This document shows, in pieces, positions 56,193-64,000 of a DNA stretch of 64,000 nucleotides. The stretch is from the NCBI RefSeq assembly GCF_014191355.1, contig NZ_JACHWM010000017.1, forward strand, positions 62,001 to 126,000. Direction: 5' to 3'. Below the pieces are notes generated by a model. The model did not search any database and was not told the DNA's origin. It saw only the letters and a list, made by a program, of their open reading frames with translations. How positions within the stretch are numbered: the first letter of the stretch is position 1; every line of letters begins with the position of its first letter. The position numbers and the translations under genes are program-made. Source of the stretch: Methylobacterium sp. R2-1 (GTDB lineage Bacteria > Pseudomonadota > Alphaproteobacteria > Rhizobiales > Beijerinckiaceae).

Positions 56193-56550
56193 GGCCGCGC
56201 CCTAACACCGTTCCCCGGTCCAGGCGAAGGGTGCGCGCGAAAGCCGCTGCCTGCCGGACGAGCAGCCCTGCGGTCATCCGAATCGCTATCGCGACAGACC
56301 GTTTTCCCGCCAGCGGCCCTGCAAGCGACCCTAACCCTTTGTACGGTCACGCTCTCTCGTGCCGGATCCTGATCAGGACTGATCAGAGGAACCTGCGACG
56401 CGGCTCTCGCGAGATGCGGCATTGTCGCCATGCATCCGAAAAATGATCTTTTGAAGTGTCCCGTTGCCGGCCAAACGGGCTTTCCGCGTAATCTGACTTT
56501 GTTAACGTAGCTCCGGGATTGCGCCGCGCGATTCGGCACGGGTTGCTTAC
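56193..56550. other. Leader region before the second cold-shock gene, with palindromes
   Basis: About 360 bases between divergent genes, with no gene. It holds two CTGATCAG palindromes ten bases apart (56369-56386) and an inverted repeat, CCCGTT (56460-56465) with AACGGG (56474-56479). TTGTTAAC near 56500 could be part of a promoter. A structured cold-shock leader is possible. Confidence 0.5.
56369..56386. promoter_or_regulatory. Pair of CTGATCAG palindromes one helical turn apart
   Basis: CTGATCAG occurs at 56369-56376 and again at 56379-56386. Each is a perfect 8-base palindrome, and the 10-base spacing puts them on the same DNA face. They lie 165-182 bases upstream of the cold-shock gene. 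No regulator is assigned. Confidence 0.4.
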
Positions 56551-57159
56551 ATGTCGAACGATCACGAAATGAGTTCCGTCGGGCTTCGCATGCCGGAAAT
56601 GCGGGACCGCGCGACGGAGCGGGAGAGCGAGGACGAGCGTCCGTCCGAGCTCGTGGAGATTGCCGGGCGCATCAAGTGGTTCGACGTCTCGAAGGGGTTC
56701 GGCTTCATCGTGCCGGATGACGGCTCGGCGGACGTGCTGCTGCACATCACCTGCTTGCGCCGGGACGGGCATCAGGCCGCGAGCGAGGGCGCGCGGATCG
56801 TCGTCGAGGCGGTGCAGCGCGCTCGCGGCTGGCAGGCATTCCGGGTGATCTCGCTGGACCAGTCCACCGCGCTCCACCCCTCCGAACTGCCGATGGCGCG
56901 AACCCACGAGAGCGTGACGCCGACCAGCGGCCTGGAGGTCGCGGTGGTGAAGTGGTTCAACCGCCTGCGCGGCTTCGGCTTCCTCAGCCGCGGCGACGGC
57001 ACGCCGGACATCTTCGTCCACATGGAGACCCTGCGCCGATACGGCATCGCCGAGCTGAAGCCCGGCGAGCAAGTTCTGGTGCGCTACGGCGACGGCTCGA
57101 AGGGTGCTATGGCGGCGGAAGTCCGCCTCGTCGACGGGGCGCTTCCGGCTTCGCATTGA
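56551..57159 (+). CDS. Two-domain cold-shock protein, second in the window
   Basis: A 202-residue protein with two cold-shock domains. The first (about 35-100) has [20 protein letters not shown] and [10 protein letters not shown], the second (about 130-198) [21 protein letters not shown] and DIFVHMETL; aromatic RNA-binding positions are kept. The N-terminal 35 residues are acidic. Unlike the 21.3-kb protein it has only a short linker. In Hyphomicrobiales this gene regularly precedes a DUF192 gene, as here. It probably acts as an RNA chaperone. Its TGA overlaps a TTG that could start DUF192. Confidence 0.93.
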   Translation: MSNDHEMSSVGLRMPEMRDRATERESEDERPSELVEIAGRIKWFDVSKGFGFIVPDDGSADVLLHITCLRRDGHQAASEGARIVVEAVQRARGWQAFRVISLDQSTALHPSELPMARTHESVTPTSGLEVAVVKWFNRLRGFGFLSRGDGTPDIFVHMETLRRYGIAELKPGEQVLVRYGDGSKGAMAAEVRLVDGALPASH

Positions 57160-57161
57160 CG

Positions 57162-57665
57162 GTGATCCGCGTGCCCGTGTTTCCCTCCGTGTCCAAGTTC
57201 CTGCGCCTCGCCGCCTGCCTCGCCGCGCTCGCGGCGCTGCCGGTGACGCCGCTGCGCGCCCAGGAGGCTGCGCCCGCCGCTCAGGCCGCGACCGAACCGC
57301 TCGGCATCGTCGCCAAGAACGGCCGCCACGCCTTCCAAGTGGAGGTGATGCGCACCGATGCGCAGCGTGCCAAGGGGCTGATGTATCGCCGCTCCATGGC
57401 GGCCGACCACGGCATGCTGTTCGATTTCGAGCGGCCGGCGCCGGCCACCATGTGGATGAAGAACACCTATCTCTCGCTCGACATGGTGTTCATCCGCTCC
57501 GACGGCTCGATCGCCCGGATCGCCGCCGACACCGAGCCGCTCTCGACCAAGGTGATTTCGTCGGGCGAGCCGGTTCTCGCGGTGCTCGAACTCAATGCCG
57601 GCACGGCCGCCAAGCTCGGCATCCGCGCGGGCGACCGGGTCGAGCACCCGATGTTCAAGCGCTGA
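57162..57665 (+). CDS. Secreted DUF192 protein
   Basis: A 167-residue protein with a signal peptide (FLRLAACLAALAALPVTPLRA, cleavage before QE) and a DUF192 domain (about 55-165): VEVMRTDAQRAKGLMYRRSM, GMLFDFERPAPATMWMKNTYLSLDMVFI and AVLELNAGTAAKLGIRAGDR. The motif M-W-M-K-N-T marks the family, whose function is unknown. GTG 57162 is preferred; TTG 57156, which overlaps the cold-shock TGA, is equally possible and would couple translation. Confidence 0.87.
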   Translation: MIRVPVFPSVSKFLRLAACLAALAALPVTPLRAQEAAPAAQAATEPLGIVAKNGRHAFQVEVMRTDAQRAKGLMYRRSMAADHGMLFDFERPAPATMWMKNTYLSLDMVFIRSDGSIARIAADTEPLSTKVISSGEPVLAVLELNAGTAAKLGIRAGDRVEHPMFKR

Positions 57666-57673
57666 CCCCCACG

Positions 57674-59440
57674 ATGGCCCCGGAGCAGGAGGATGCGGCC
57701 GGGGCCTGGGACGATGCGCTGCGGGCCGCCGCCCTGTTCGCCGCCGACCCGCACGGCCTCGGCGGGATCGTGCTGCGGGCTGGGGCCGGGCCGGTCCGCG
57801 ATTTCTGGCTCGACCATCTCCGCAGCCGGCTCGCCGGGCCGATGCGGCGAATGCCGCCAGGCATCGCCGACGACCGGCTGATCGGCGGCCTCGACCTGCC
57901 CGCGACCCTGCGCGCCGGCCGACCGGTGATCCAACGCGGACTTCTGGCGGAGTCTGACGGCGGGGTCGTCCTCGTTCCGATGGCCGAGCGCCTCGCGTGT
58001 GGCACCGTCGCCCGGCTCGCGGGCGCCCTCGACACCGGAACCCTGGCGCTGGAACGTGACGGCCTTGCCGCCCGGCTTCCGGCCCGGTTCGGCCTCGTGC
58101 TGCTCGACGAGGGGCAGGAGGACGAGATCGTCGCCGACGCTCTCGCCGACCGGCTCGGTTTCCGCATCGACCTGACCGGCGTCAGCCTGCGCGAGGCGAG
58201 GGCGGCTGCAACACCGCGTGCCGGGGGCCCAAAGCCGACCGACGTGCAGGCGTCCGAGCCTCCAAGTGGAAGGGCCGCGGACGACCCGGTCACTACCCTT
58301 TGCACCGTTGCGGAAGCCTTCGGCGTCCTCTCCCTGCGGGCGCCGCTCCTCGCCCTGCGGACCGCCCGGCTGATCGCGGCGGAGGCCGGCCGCGGGGAGC
58401 CGGACGAGGCCGACCTGATCGCGGCGGCCCGCCTGGTACTGGCCCCGCGGGCGACACGACTGCCGGCTCCGCCGCGGCCGGACGAGGAAGAATCGCCGGA
58501 TCAGCCGCAGCCGGAGTCCCCGCAAGACACCGCCCCTTCGCCCGACGAGGCGGCCGAGCGGGATGAAGCACCCGCGCAAAAATCCAGCGAGACGATCCTC
58601 GAAGCCGTCCGAGCTGCGCTTCCCAAAAACCTGCTGGCTCGGCTCCTCGCCAGCGATCCGCCGCTGCGCTCGACCGCCGCCGGGCGGACGGGTGCAGCGG
58701 CGGCATCGCCGCTCGCGGGCCGCCCGATCGGCAGCCGACCCGGCGACCCGCGCCGGGGACGGCTCGACCTGATCGCCACCCTACGCGCCGCCGCCCCCTG
58801 GCAAAGCCTGCGCCGGTCCGGGAGCGACCCGCGCCGCATCGTCGTCAGTCCGGAGGATTTCCGGATCCGCCGACTAAAGCGGCGCAGCGAGACCACGACG
58901 ATCTTCTGCGTCGATGCCTCCGGCTCCGCGGCGCTGGAACGGCTGGCGGAAGCCAAGGGCGCCGTCGAATTGCTGCTCGCCGAGGCTTACGTCCGGCGCG
59001 ACCGGATCGCCCTCGTCGCCTTCCGCGGCATCGGCGCCGAGACCGTGCTGCCGCCGACGCGCTCCCTGGTGCGGGCCAAGCGGGCGCTCGCCGGCCTGCC
59101 GGGCGGGGGCGGCACGCCGCTTGCCGCCGGACTCGACGCCGCCGCCACCCTCGCGCTCGGCGTGCGGCGCGGGGGCGGAAGCCCGGTCATCGTCCTGCTC
59201 ACCGACGGGCGCGCCAACGTCGCCCGTTCCGGCCTCGGCGGCCGGGCGCTTGCCGGCGAGGAGGCCCTGGCCGCCGCCCGCCTGCTGCGGGTGCAGGGCC
59301 TGCCCACCCTGGTGATCGACACCGGCGCCCGCCCCGACGGGGCGCGCCGCCTCGCCGAGGCGGCGCAGGCGCGCTACTGTCCGCTGCCCCACGCCGATGC
59401 GGGCAGCGTCAGCGCGGCGGTGCGCGCCGCCACAGCCTGA
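57674..59440 (+). CDS. bchD: Magnesium chelatase subunit D
   Basis: A 588-residue subunit of the Mg-chelatase that inserts Mg into protoporphyrin IX for bacteriochlorophyll. An inactive AAA-like N-domain (about 10-260) lacks a Walker A motif. An acidic Pro-rich linker (about 265-300) follows, then a von Willebrand A domain (about 400-588) with the MIDAS start in FCVDASGSAALERLAEAKGA and the end loop VIVLLTDGRANV. In the chelatase BchD bridges the AAA+ BchI ring and catalytic BchH. bchI usually lies just before bchD; here DUF192 does. bchO follows by 14 bases. Confidence 0.92.
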   Translation: MAPEQEDAAGAWDDALRAAALFAADPHGLGGIVLRAGAGPVRDFWLDHLRSRLAGPMRRMPPGIADDRLIGGLDLPATLRAGRPVIQRGLLAESDGGVVLVPMAERLACGTVARLAGALDTGTLALERDGLAARLPARFGLVLLDEGQEDEIVADALADRLGFRIDLTGVSLREARAAATPRAGGPKPTDVQASEPPSGRAADDPVTTLCTVAEAFGVLSLRAPLLALRTARLIAAEAGRGEPDEADLIAAARLVLAPRATRLPAPPRPDEEESPDQPQPESPQDTAPSPDEAAERDEAPAQKSSETILEAVRAALPKNLLARLLASDPPLRSTAAGRTGAAAASPLAGRPIGSRPGDPRRGRLDLIATLRAAAPWQSLRRSGSDPRRIVVSPEDFRIRRLKRRSETTTIFCVDASGSAALERLAEAKGAVELLLAEAYVRRDRIALVAFRGIGAETVLPPTRSLVRAKRALAGLPGGGGTPLAAGLDAAATLALGVRRGGGSPVIVLLTDGRANVARSGLGGRALAGEEALAAARLLRVQGLPTLVIDTGARPDGARRLAEAAQARYCPLPHADAGSVSAAVRAATA

Positions 59441-59454
59441 GGCCCGAACCGCCC

Positions 59455-60360
59455 TTGCCCCTCCTCGATGACGACCGGCCCAATTGGGAGCGCGACGGCC
59501 GCGATTGGCCGCACCGGGCCGCGAGCCGCTTCGTCGAGGCCGCGGGCCTACGCTGGCACGTGCAGGAATTCGGTGAGCCGAACGCGCCCGGCCTGCTGCT
59601 CCTGCACGGCACCGGTGCCGCGACCCATTCCTGGCGCGGGCTGGCGCCGCTTCTGGCGGAGCGAGGGTTTCGCGTGCTGGCGCCCGATCTTCCTGGCCAC
59701 GGCTTCACCGATCCGCTGCCCGCCCGCCGCCTTTCCCTGCCGGGCATGGCCGAGGCGGTGGGCGACCTCACGGCCAGTCTCGGCCTGACGACGCGCCTCG
59801 CCATCGGCCATTCGGCCGGCGCGGCTTTGCTCGCGCGGATGTGCCTCGATCGGCGCATCACACCCGACCTGCTGGTGGCGATCAACGGCGCGCTGACGCC
59901 GTTTCCAGGCTTCGCGAGCTTCCTGTTTCCCGGCATCGCCCGGATGCTGTTCCTGAACCCCGTCACCCCGAAGGTCTTCGCCTGGAGCGCCGACCGGGCC
60001 GCCGTGCGCCGACTCATCGACAGCACCGGCTCGCGCCTCGACCCGCAGGGACTCGACCTCTACCGGCGGCTGTTCACCCGCGCCGGCCACGTCTCGGGTG
60101 CCCTCGGCATGATGGCGAACTGGGATCTCCCGGCACTCGCCCGCGACCTGCCGCGGCTCGACACCCGCACGCTGCTGATCGTCGGCGGGGACGACAAGGC
60201 GATCAAGCCGGAGGACGCCTTCACACTACGCGAGCGATTGCCCAATGCCCGCGTCGAGTTGCTGCGTGGGCTCGGCCATCTCGCCCATGAAGAGGCGCCT
60301 GGCCGGGTCGCCGACATCATCCGCGCGGAAGCCGATGTGTCGCAGACGTCATCGACGTAA
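59455..60360 (+). CDS. bchO: Alpha/beta hydrolase BchO
   Basis: A 301-residue hydrolase of the photosynthesis-gene cluster, associated with Mg-chelatase. LLLLHGTGAATHSWRGLAPL is the oxyanion loop, VLAPDLPGHGFTDPLP follows, and AIGHSAGAALLARMCLD is the nucleophile elbow (G-H-S-x-G). GLGHLAHEEAPGRV carries the catalytic His near the end. The start is TTG 59455; there is no ATG before the nucleophile block. Its place after bchD fits the usual bchI-bchD-bchO order. Exact reaction unknown. Confidence 0.9.
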   Translation: MPLLDDDRPNWERDGRDWPHRAASRFVEAAGLRWHVQEFGEPNAPGLLLLHGTGAATHSWRGLAPLLAERGFRVLAPDLPGHGFTDPLPARRLSLPGMAEAVGDLTASLGLTTRLAIGHSAGAALLARMCLDRRITPDLLVAINGALTPFPGFASFLFPGIARMLFLNPVTPKVFAWSADRAAVRRLIDSTGSRLDPQGLDLYRRLFTRAGHVSGALGMMANWDLPALARDLPRLDTRTLLIVGGDDKAIKPEDAFTLRERLPNARVELLRGLGHLAHEEAPGRVADIIRAEADVSQTSST

Positions 60361-60394
60361 AACGCCTCTTGCGCTGACGGAAATCCCGGCCATA

Positions 60395-60414
60395 GTGTCA
60401 AGTTATGTTGACAC
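60395..60414. promoter_or_regulatory. PpsR/CrtJ-type binding site over the crtI start
   Basis: TGTCAAGTTATGTTGACA at 60396-60413 matches the PpsR/CrtJ consensus TGT-N12-ACA and its extended form TGTC-N10-GACA exactly. The arms GTGTCAA and TTGACAC are perfect. The crtI ATG (60405-60407) lies inside. PpsR represses bch and crt genes under oxygen or light. A regulator gene is not in the window. Confidence 0.8.
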
Positions 60415-61931
60415 TCGCCGTCAAGCCGACTGACGCGACTGGCCCTGATGCCCGGCCGCACGCGGTCGTGATCGGCTCCGGCTTCGGCGGGCTGGCGGCA
60501 GCGATCCGGCTCGGCGCGCGTGGCTACCGCGTCACCGTGTTGGAGCGGCTCGACCAGCCCGGTGGTCGCGCCCGCGTGCATCGGCAAGACGGCTTCACCT
60601 TCGACGCGGGACCGACCATCGTCACCGCGCCGTTCCTGTTCGAGGAGCTGTGGCGCCTGTGCGAGCGGGAGCTGCGCAAGGACGTCACTCTCGTGCCGAT
60701 GCAGCCGTTCTACCGCATCCGCTTCGAGGACGGTCAAAGCTTCGCCTATAGCGGCGACCGTGCGGCGATGCGAGCGGAGGTCGCCCGCTTCTCACCGGAC
60801 GACGTGCCCGGCTACGAGCGCTTCATGGCCCACAGCGAGGCCGTGTGCCGGGTCGGCTTCGAGCAACTCGGCCACGTCCCGTTCGACAGCCTCGGTGCGA
60901 TGCTGCGGATCGGCCCCGACCTGCTGCGCCTCTCGGGCCACCGCAGCGTCTACGACGTGGTCAGCCGCTTCATCCGCGACGAGCGGCTGCGCACCATCTT
61001 CAGCTTCCACCCGCTGCTCATCGGAGGAAACCCGTTTCGCGCCAGCGGGATCTACTGCCTCATCGCCCATCTGGAGCGGCAATGGGGCGTCCACTTCGCC
61101 ATGGGCGGCACCGGGCGGCTGGTCGACGGCCTCTGCGGCTTGATTCGCGAGCAAGGCGGGGCGATCCGCTGCGGCGCGGAGGTCGCGCGCATCCGCGTCG
61201 AGCGTGGTGCGGCAACGGGCGTGGTGCTGGCCGACGGAGAGAGCATTCCCGCTTCCATCGTCGTTTCGAACGCCGATTCCGCCTTTACCTACGGCACACT
61301 GCTCGGCGGCCGAACCCGGCGCTGGAGCGCGCGGCGTCTGGGGCGCGCCTCGTCCTCCATGGGGCTGTTCGTCTGGTATTTCGGCACCCGGAAGAAGTAC
61401 CCGGAGGTCGATCACCACATGATCCTGATGGGCCCGCGCTACCGCGGCCTGCTGCAGGATATCTTCGACCGCAAGCACTTGGCGGACGACTTCAGCCTCT
61501 ACCTCCATCGCCCGACCGCGACCGACCCGCTGCTCGCTCCCCCGGGCTGCGACGCGTTCTACGTGCTCGCCCCGGTGCCGAACCTCGCCGGCGGCCAGGA
61601 TTGGGCGCGACTTGCCGAGCCCTACCGCCAGCGGATCGCCCGTTTCCTCGAAGGCTCGGTGCTGCCAGGGCTCAACGACGCCCTCGTCACCTCGCGGATG
61701 ACGACGCCGCAGGATTTCTCCGACGACTTCCTGAGCTTCCGCGGCTCGGGCTTCGGACTTGAGCCGGTGCTGACGCAATCGGCGTGGTTCCGCCCTCACA
61801 ACCGCTCGGAGGATGTGGCGAACCTCTTCCTCGTCGGCGCGGGGACGCATCCCGGCGCCGGTCTGCCGGGCGTGCTCTCCTCGGCCCGTGTCCTCGATAC
61901 CGTGGTGCCGGATGCCCGTGTTCGCGCCTGA
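60405..61931 (+). CDS. crtI: Phytoene desaturase-type carotenoid oxidoreductase (CrtI family)
   Basis: A 508-residue FAD enzyme. AVVIGSGFGGLAAAIRLGAR (residues about 21-40) is the dinucleotide-binding motif, VTVLERLDQPGGRARVHRQDGFTFDAGPTIVT the substrate-binding block, and LFLVGAGTHPGAGLPGVLSSA the bacterial-type CrtI C-terminal signature. It adds double bonds to phytoene to give neurosporene or lycopene. A C30 substrate or a CrtD role is not excluded by sequence alone. A PpsR box covers its start. The 3' end overlaps crtB by 20 bases, so they are coupled. It gives the pink or red pigment expected of the group. Confidence 0.9.
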   Translation: MLTLAVKPTDATGPDARPHAVVIGSGFGGLAAAIRLGARGYRVTVLERLDQPGGRARVHRQDGFTFDAGPTIVTAPFLFEELWRLCERELRKDVTLVPMQPFYRIRFEDGQSFAYSGDRAAMRAEVARFSPDDVPGYERFMAHSEAVCRVGFEQLGHVPFDSLGAMLRIGPDLLRLSGHRSVYDVVSRFIRDERLRTIFSFHPLLIGGNPFRASGIYCLIAHLERQWGVHFAMGGTGRLVDGLCGLIREQGGAIRCGAEVARIRVERGAATGVVLADGESIPASIVVSNADSAFTYGTLLGGRTRRWSARRLGRASSSMGLFVWYFGTRKKYPEVDHHMILMGPRYRGLLQDIFDRKHLADDFSLYLHRPTATDPLLAPPGCDAFYVLAPVPNLAGGQDWARLAEPYRQRIARFLEGSVLPGLNDALVTSRMTTPQDFSDDFLSFRGSGFGLEPVLTQSAWFRPHNRSEDVANLFLVGAGTHPGAGLPGVLSSARVLDTVVPDARVRA

Positions 61932-62973
61932 CCCCTCCGCCGCCAGCGACGCGGATCGTGCCGCCTGCCGCGCCGCGATCCGCGCCGGCTCGAAAAGCTT
62001 CTTCGCCGCCTCGATGCTGCTGCCGCCCGCGGTGCGAACCTCCGCCTACGGCCTCTACGCCTTCTGCCGCCTCTCCGACGACGCGGTGGACGAGGTGGGA
62101 GGCAGCCGGGCCGCCTCCCTCGCGCGGCTGGAGCGGCGGCTGACGGCGGCGCTCGCCGGCCGCCCTGCCGACCACCCGGCCGACCGGGCGCTCGCCGAGG
62201 TGCTGGCCCGCCATGCCATCCCCGAGGCGCTGCCGCGGGCGCTGCTCGAAGGGTTCGCCTGGGATATCGAAGGCCGGCGCTACAACACCCTATCGGAGCT
62301 GGCTGCCTACGCGGCCCGCGTCGCGGGCACGGTCGGGGCGATGATGACCCTGGTGATGGGCGTGCGCGATGGTCACGCGCTCGCCCGCGCCTGCGACCTG
62401 GGCGTCGCCATGCAGTTCACCAACATCGCCCGCGACGTCGGCGAGGATGCCCGCGCCGGGCGCCTCTACTTGCCACGGGACTGGCTCGACGCGGCGGGTC
62501 TCGACGCCGACGCCTTCCTCTCCGAGCCTCGACTCAGCCCCGGTCTGCAACAAGTCGTGGCCGGCCTGCTGGCGGCGGCCGACGGGCTCTACGCCCGCGC
62601 CGAGCCCGGTATCGCCGCGCTTCCCCTAAGCTGTCGGCCGGCCATCCGTGCCGCCGGTACGATCTACGCGGAGATCGGGCGCGCAGTGGAGGCGAACGGC
62701 TTCGATTCGGTCACCCGACGCGCCCGCGTGAGCGGCCCGCACAAGGCTGGACTCCTCGCCCGCGCCGTCCTGCCCGCGGGCCGCGCGCTGGGGCTGTCCG
62801 CACCACCGCTTCCGGAAATCGCCTTCCTCGTCGAGGCCGTGCTGCACCATCCGGTCTCGGCCTCGCGCCGCCTGCCGCCGTGGTGGGATGTGTCGGGTCA
62901 GATCGTGCGCGTGCTCGACTTGATCGAGGTGCTGGAGGAGCGCGATGCGTTCCGCCGCTCGGCACCGTCGTGA
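61912..62973 (+). CDS. crtB: Phytoene synthase (squalene/phytoene synthase family)
   Basis: A 353-residue prenyl synthase joining two GGPP to phytoene. The first Asp-rich motif is in FCRLSDDAVDEVGG and the second in AMQFTNIARDVGEDARAGRL, both binding Mg-diphosphate. LYLPRDWLDAAGL follows. With crtI next to it, a C40 phytoene synthase is more likely than a C30 squalene-type enzyme. The ATG at 61912 is inside the crtI 3' end (20-base overlap). A divergent ureG cluster follows. Confidence 0.9.
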   Translation: MPVFAPDPSAASDADRAACRAAIRAGSKSFFAASMLLPPAVRTSAYGLYAFCRLSDDAVDEVGGSRAASLARLERRLTAALAGRPADHPADRALAEVLARHAIPEALPRALLEGFAWDIEGRRYNTLSELAAYAARVAGTVGAMMTLVMGVRDGHALARACDLGVAMQFTNIARDVGEDARAGRLYLPRDWLDAAGLDADAFLSEPRLSPGLQQVVAGLLAAADGLYARAEPGIAALPLSCRPAIRAAGTIYAEIGRAVEANGFDSVTRRARVSGPHKAGLLARAVLPAGRALGLSAPPLPEIAFLVEAVLHHPVSASRRLPPWWDVSGQIVRVLDLIEVLEERDAFRRSAPS

Positions 62974-63003
62974 GGAAAGCCTGAGCGCTTCGGGCTCCTC
63001 TCT

Positions 63004-63033
63004 GTCATTGCGAGGCGATGCCGAAGTAATGAC
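63004..63033. repeat. Small palindromic repeat after crtB
   Basis: GTCATT (63004-63009) and AATGAC (63028-63033) are inverted around a GC-rich core. GTCATTGCGAG-type palindromes are common dispersed repeats in alphaproteobacteria. It lies between the convergent crtB and ureG. Confidence 0.45.
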
Positions 63034-63083
63034 GGGGTAGGGCAATACCCGACGCGATCAACCGGAAACCGTGAGGGGCGTCC

Positions 63084-63698
<615 letters not shown>

Positions 63699-63714
63699 GG
63701 CTTCGAAAAAATCC

Positions 63715-64000
63715 TCAGGAGCGGAAGATGCGGGAATACTGCGTCTCGTGTCGGAAGGAACCGAGATCGAGCCGCAGGGTCGCGCTGCCGAGCGCATCGA
63801 GGTCTCCCGCGTGGAGCGTCTGCGCCAGTGCGGCGACGCGGGGCGTGAGCGCGGCGAGCACTGCCATGCCCGCGCTCTGGCCGACCGGCGCAACGCGCAG
63901 GGCGGCCGAGACGAGGTTCTGGACGAAGGCGAGGCCGTAGGCCGCAACAGTCGCCTCCCGCGCGACGCCGTGCACCCCGGCCGCCGCGCCGACTGCGACG
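63715..64000 (-). CDS. ureF: Urease accessory protein UreF, C-terminal part (cut by window edge)
   Basis: The last 94 codons of UreF, entering from the right edge. [38 protein letters not shown] and the end [14 protein letters not shown] are conserved. UreF works with UreD and UreG in loading nickel onto urease and checks GTP hydrolysis. It ends 16 bases before ureG. The start is outside the window. Confidence 0.93.
   Translation of the reverse strand, partial: VAVGAAAGVHGVAREATVAAYGLAFVQNLVSAALRVAPVGQSAGMAVLAALTPRVAALAQTLHAGDLDALGSATLRLDLGSFRHETQYSRIFRS

Overview
The window is GC-rich chromosomal DNA of an alphaproteobacterium. It most resembles the pink-pigmented methylotrophs (Methylobacterium/Methylorubrum, order Hyphomicrobiales). 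This is inferred from the gene set: magnesium chelatase bchD and bchO next to carotenoid genes crtI/crtB, a propionyl-CoA carboxylase alpha subunit, urease accessory genes, a YdeP-type molybdopterin oxidoreductase like the methylotroph FDH4A, and typical rhizobial DUF neighbours. There is no rRNA, tRNA, CRISPR array, insertion sequence or prophage. Most of the window is densely packed core genome with short overlaps.

Layout. 0-7 kb: a cut glycosyltransferase, recN, then a leftward group (PspA/IM30-like protein, YiaA/YiaB membrane protein, and a small protein resembling a free sigma-70 region 1.1), a YdeP/FDH4-like oxidoreductase and a secreted protein of unknown function. 7-12.3 kb: dnaK-dnaJ with strong intergenic hairpins, a PmtA-like methyltransferase and a secreted protein that is half histidine. 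12.3-15.7 kb: a leftward nucleoside-salvage operon cdd-PNP-deoC-deoA. 15.8-19.3 kb: DUF2093, then lpxK, waaA and a DUF374 acyltransferase for lipid A/Kdo assembly. 19.4-26.4 kb: phosphoesterase, response regulator, a two-domain cold-shock protein with Gly-rich linkers, M17 aminopeptidase, TPR lipoprotein, rpmB and an AEC transporter.

26.6-38.9 kb: class I lysyl-tRNA synthetase, a Sel1 protein, prfB with its programmed +1 frameshift, an M23 peptidase, a BCP peroxiredoxin, a 1145-residue AsmA/DUF3971 protein, tyrS and anmK. 38.9-40.2 kb is a small accessory patch: an orphan McrB-type N-terminal domain protein and a RelE/HigA-like toxin-antitoxin pair with a clear operator. 40.3-53.9 kb: aroC, ribB, an HDAC-family protein that probably starts at CTG, an L,D-transpeptidase, pccA, acylphosphatase, several DUF proteins, and the EF-P module (epmA and epmB divergent from efp).

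54-55.2 kb differs in composition. It holds a secreted Cys-rich protein with two tandem six-cysteine repeats, with signs of horizontal origin. 55.2-63 kb: a DUF1624 protein, a second two-domain cold-shock protein, DUF192, then bchD, bchO, crtI and crtB. A perfect PpsR/CrtJ-type palindrome overlies the crtI start. The window ends in ureG and a cut ureF.

Most worth a second look: the free sigma region 1.1-like protein in the PspA operon and the tandem palindromes upstream of pspA; the histidine-rich secreted protein; the Cys-rich repeat protein; the orphan McrB_N protein; and the PpsR box at crtI. I did not find a large unknown multi-gene system. Assignments rest on reading motifs and neighbours, not on database searches.
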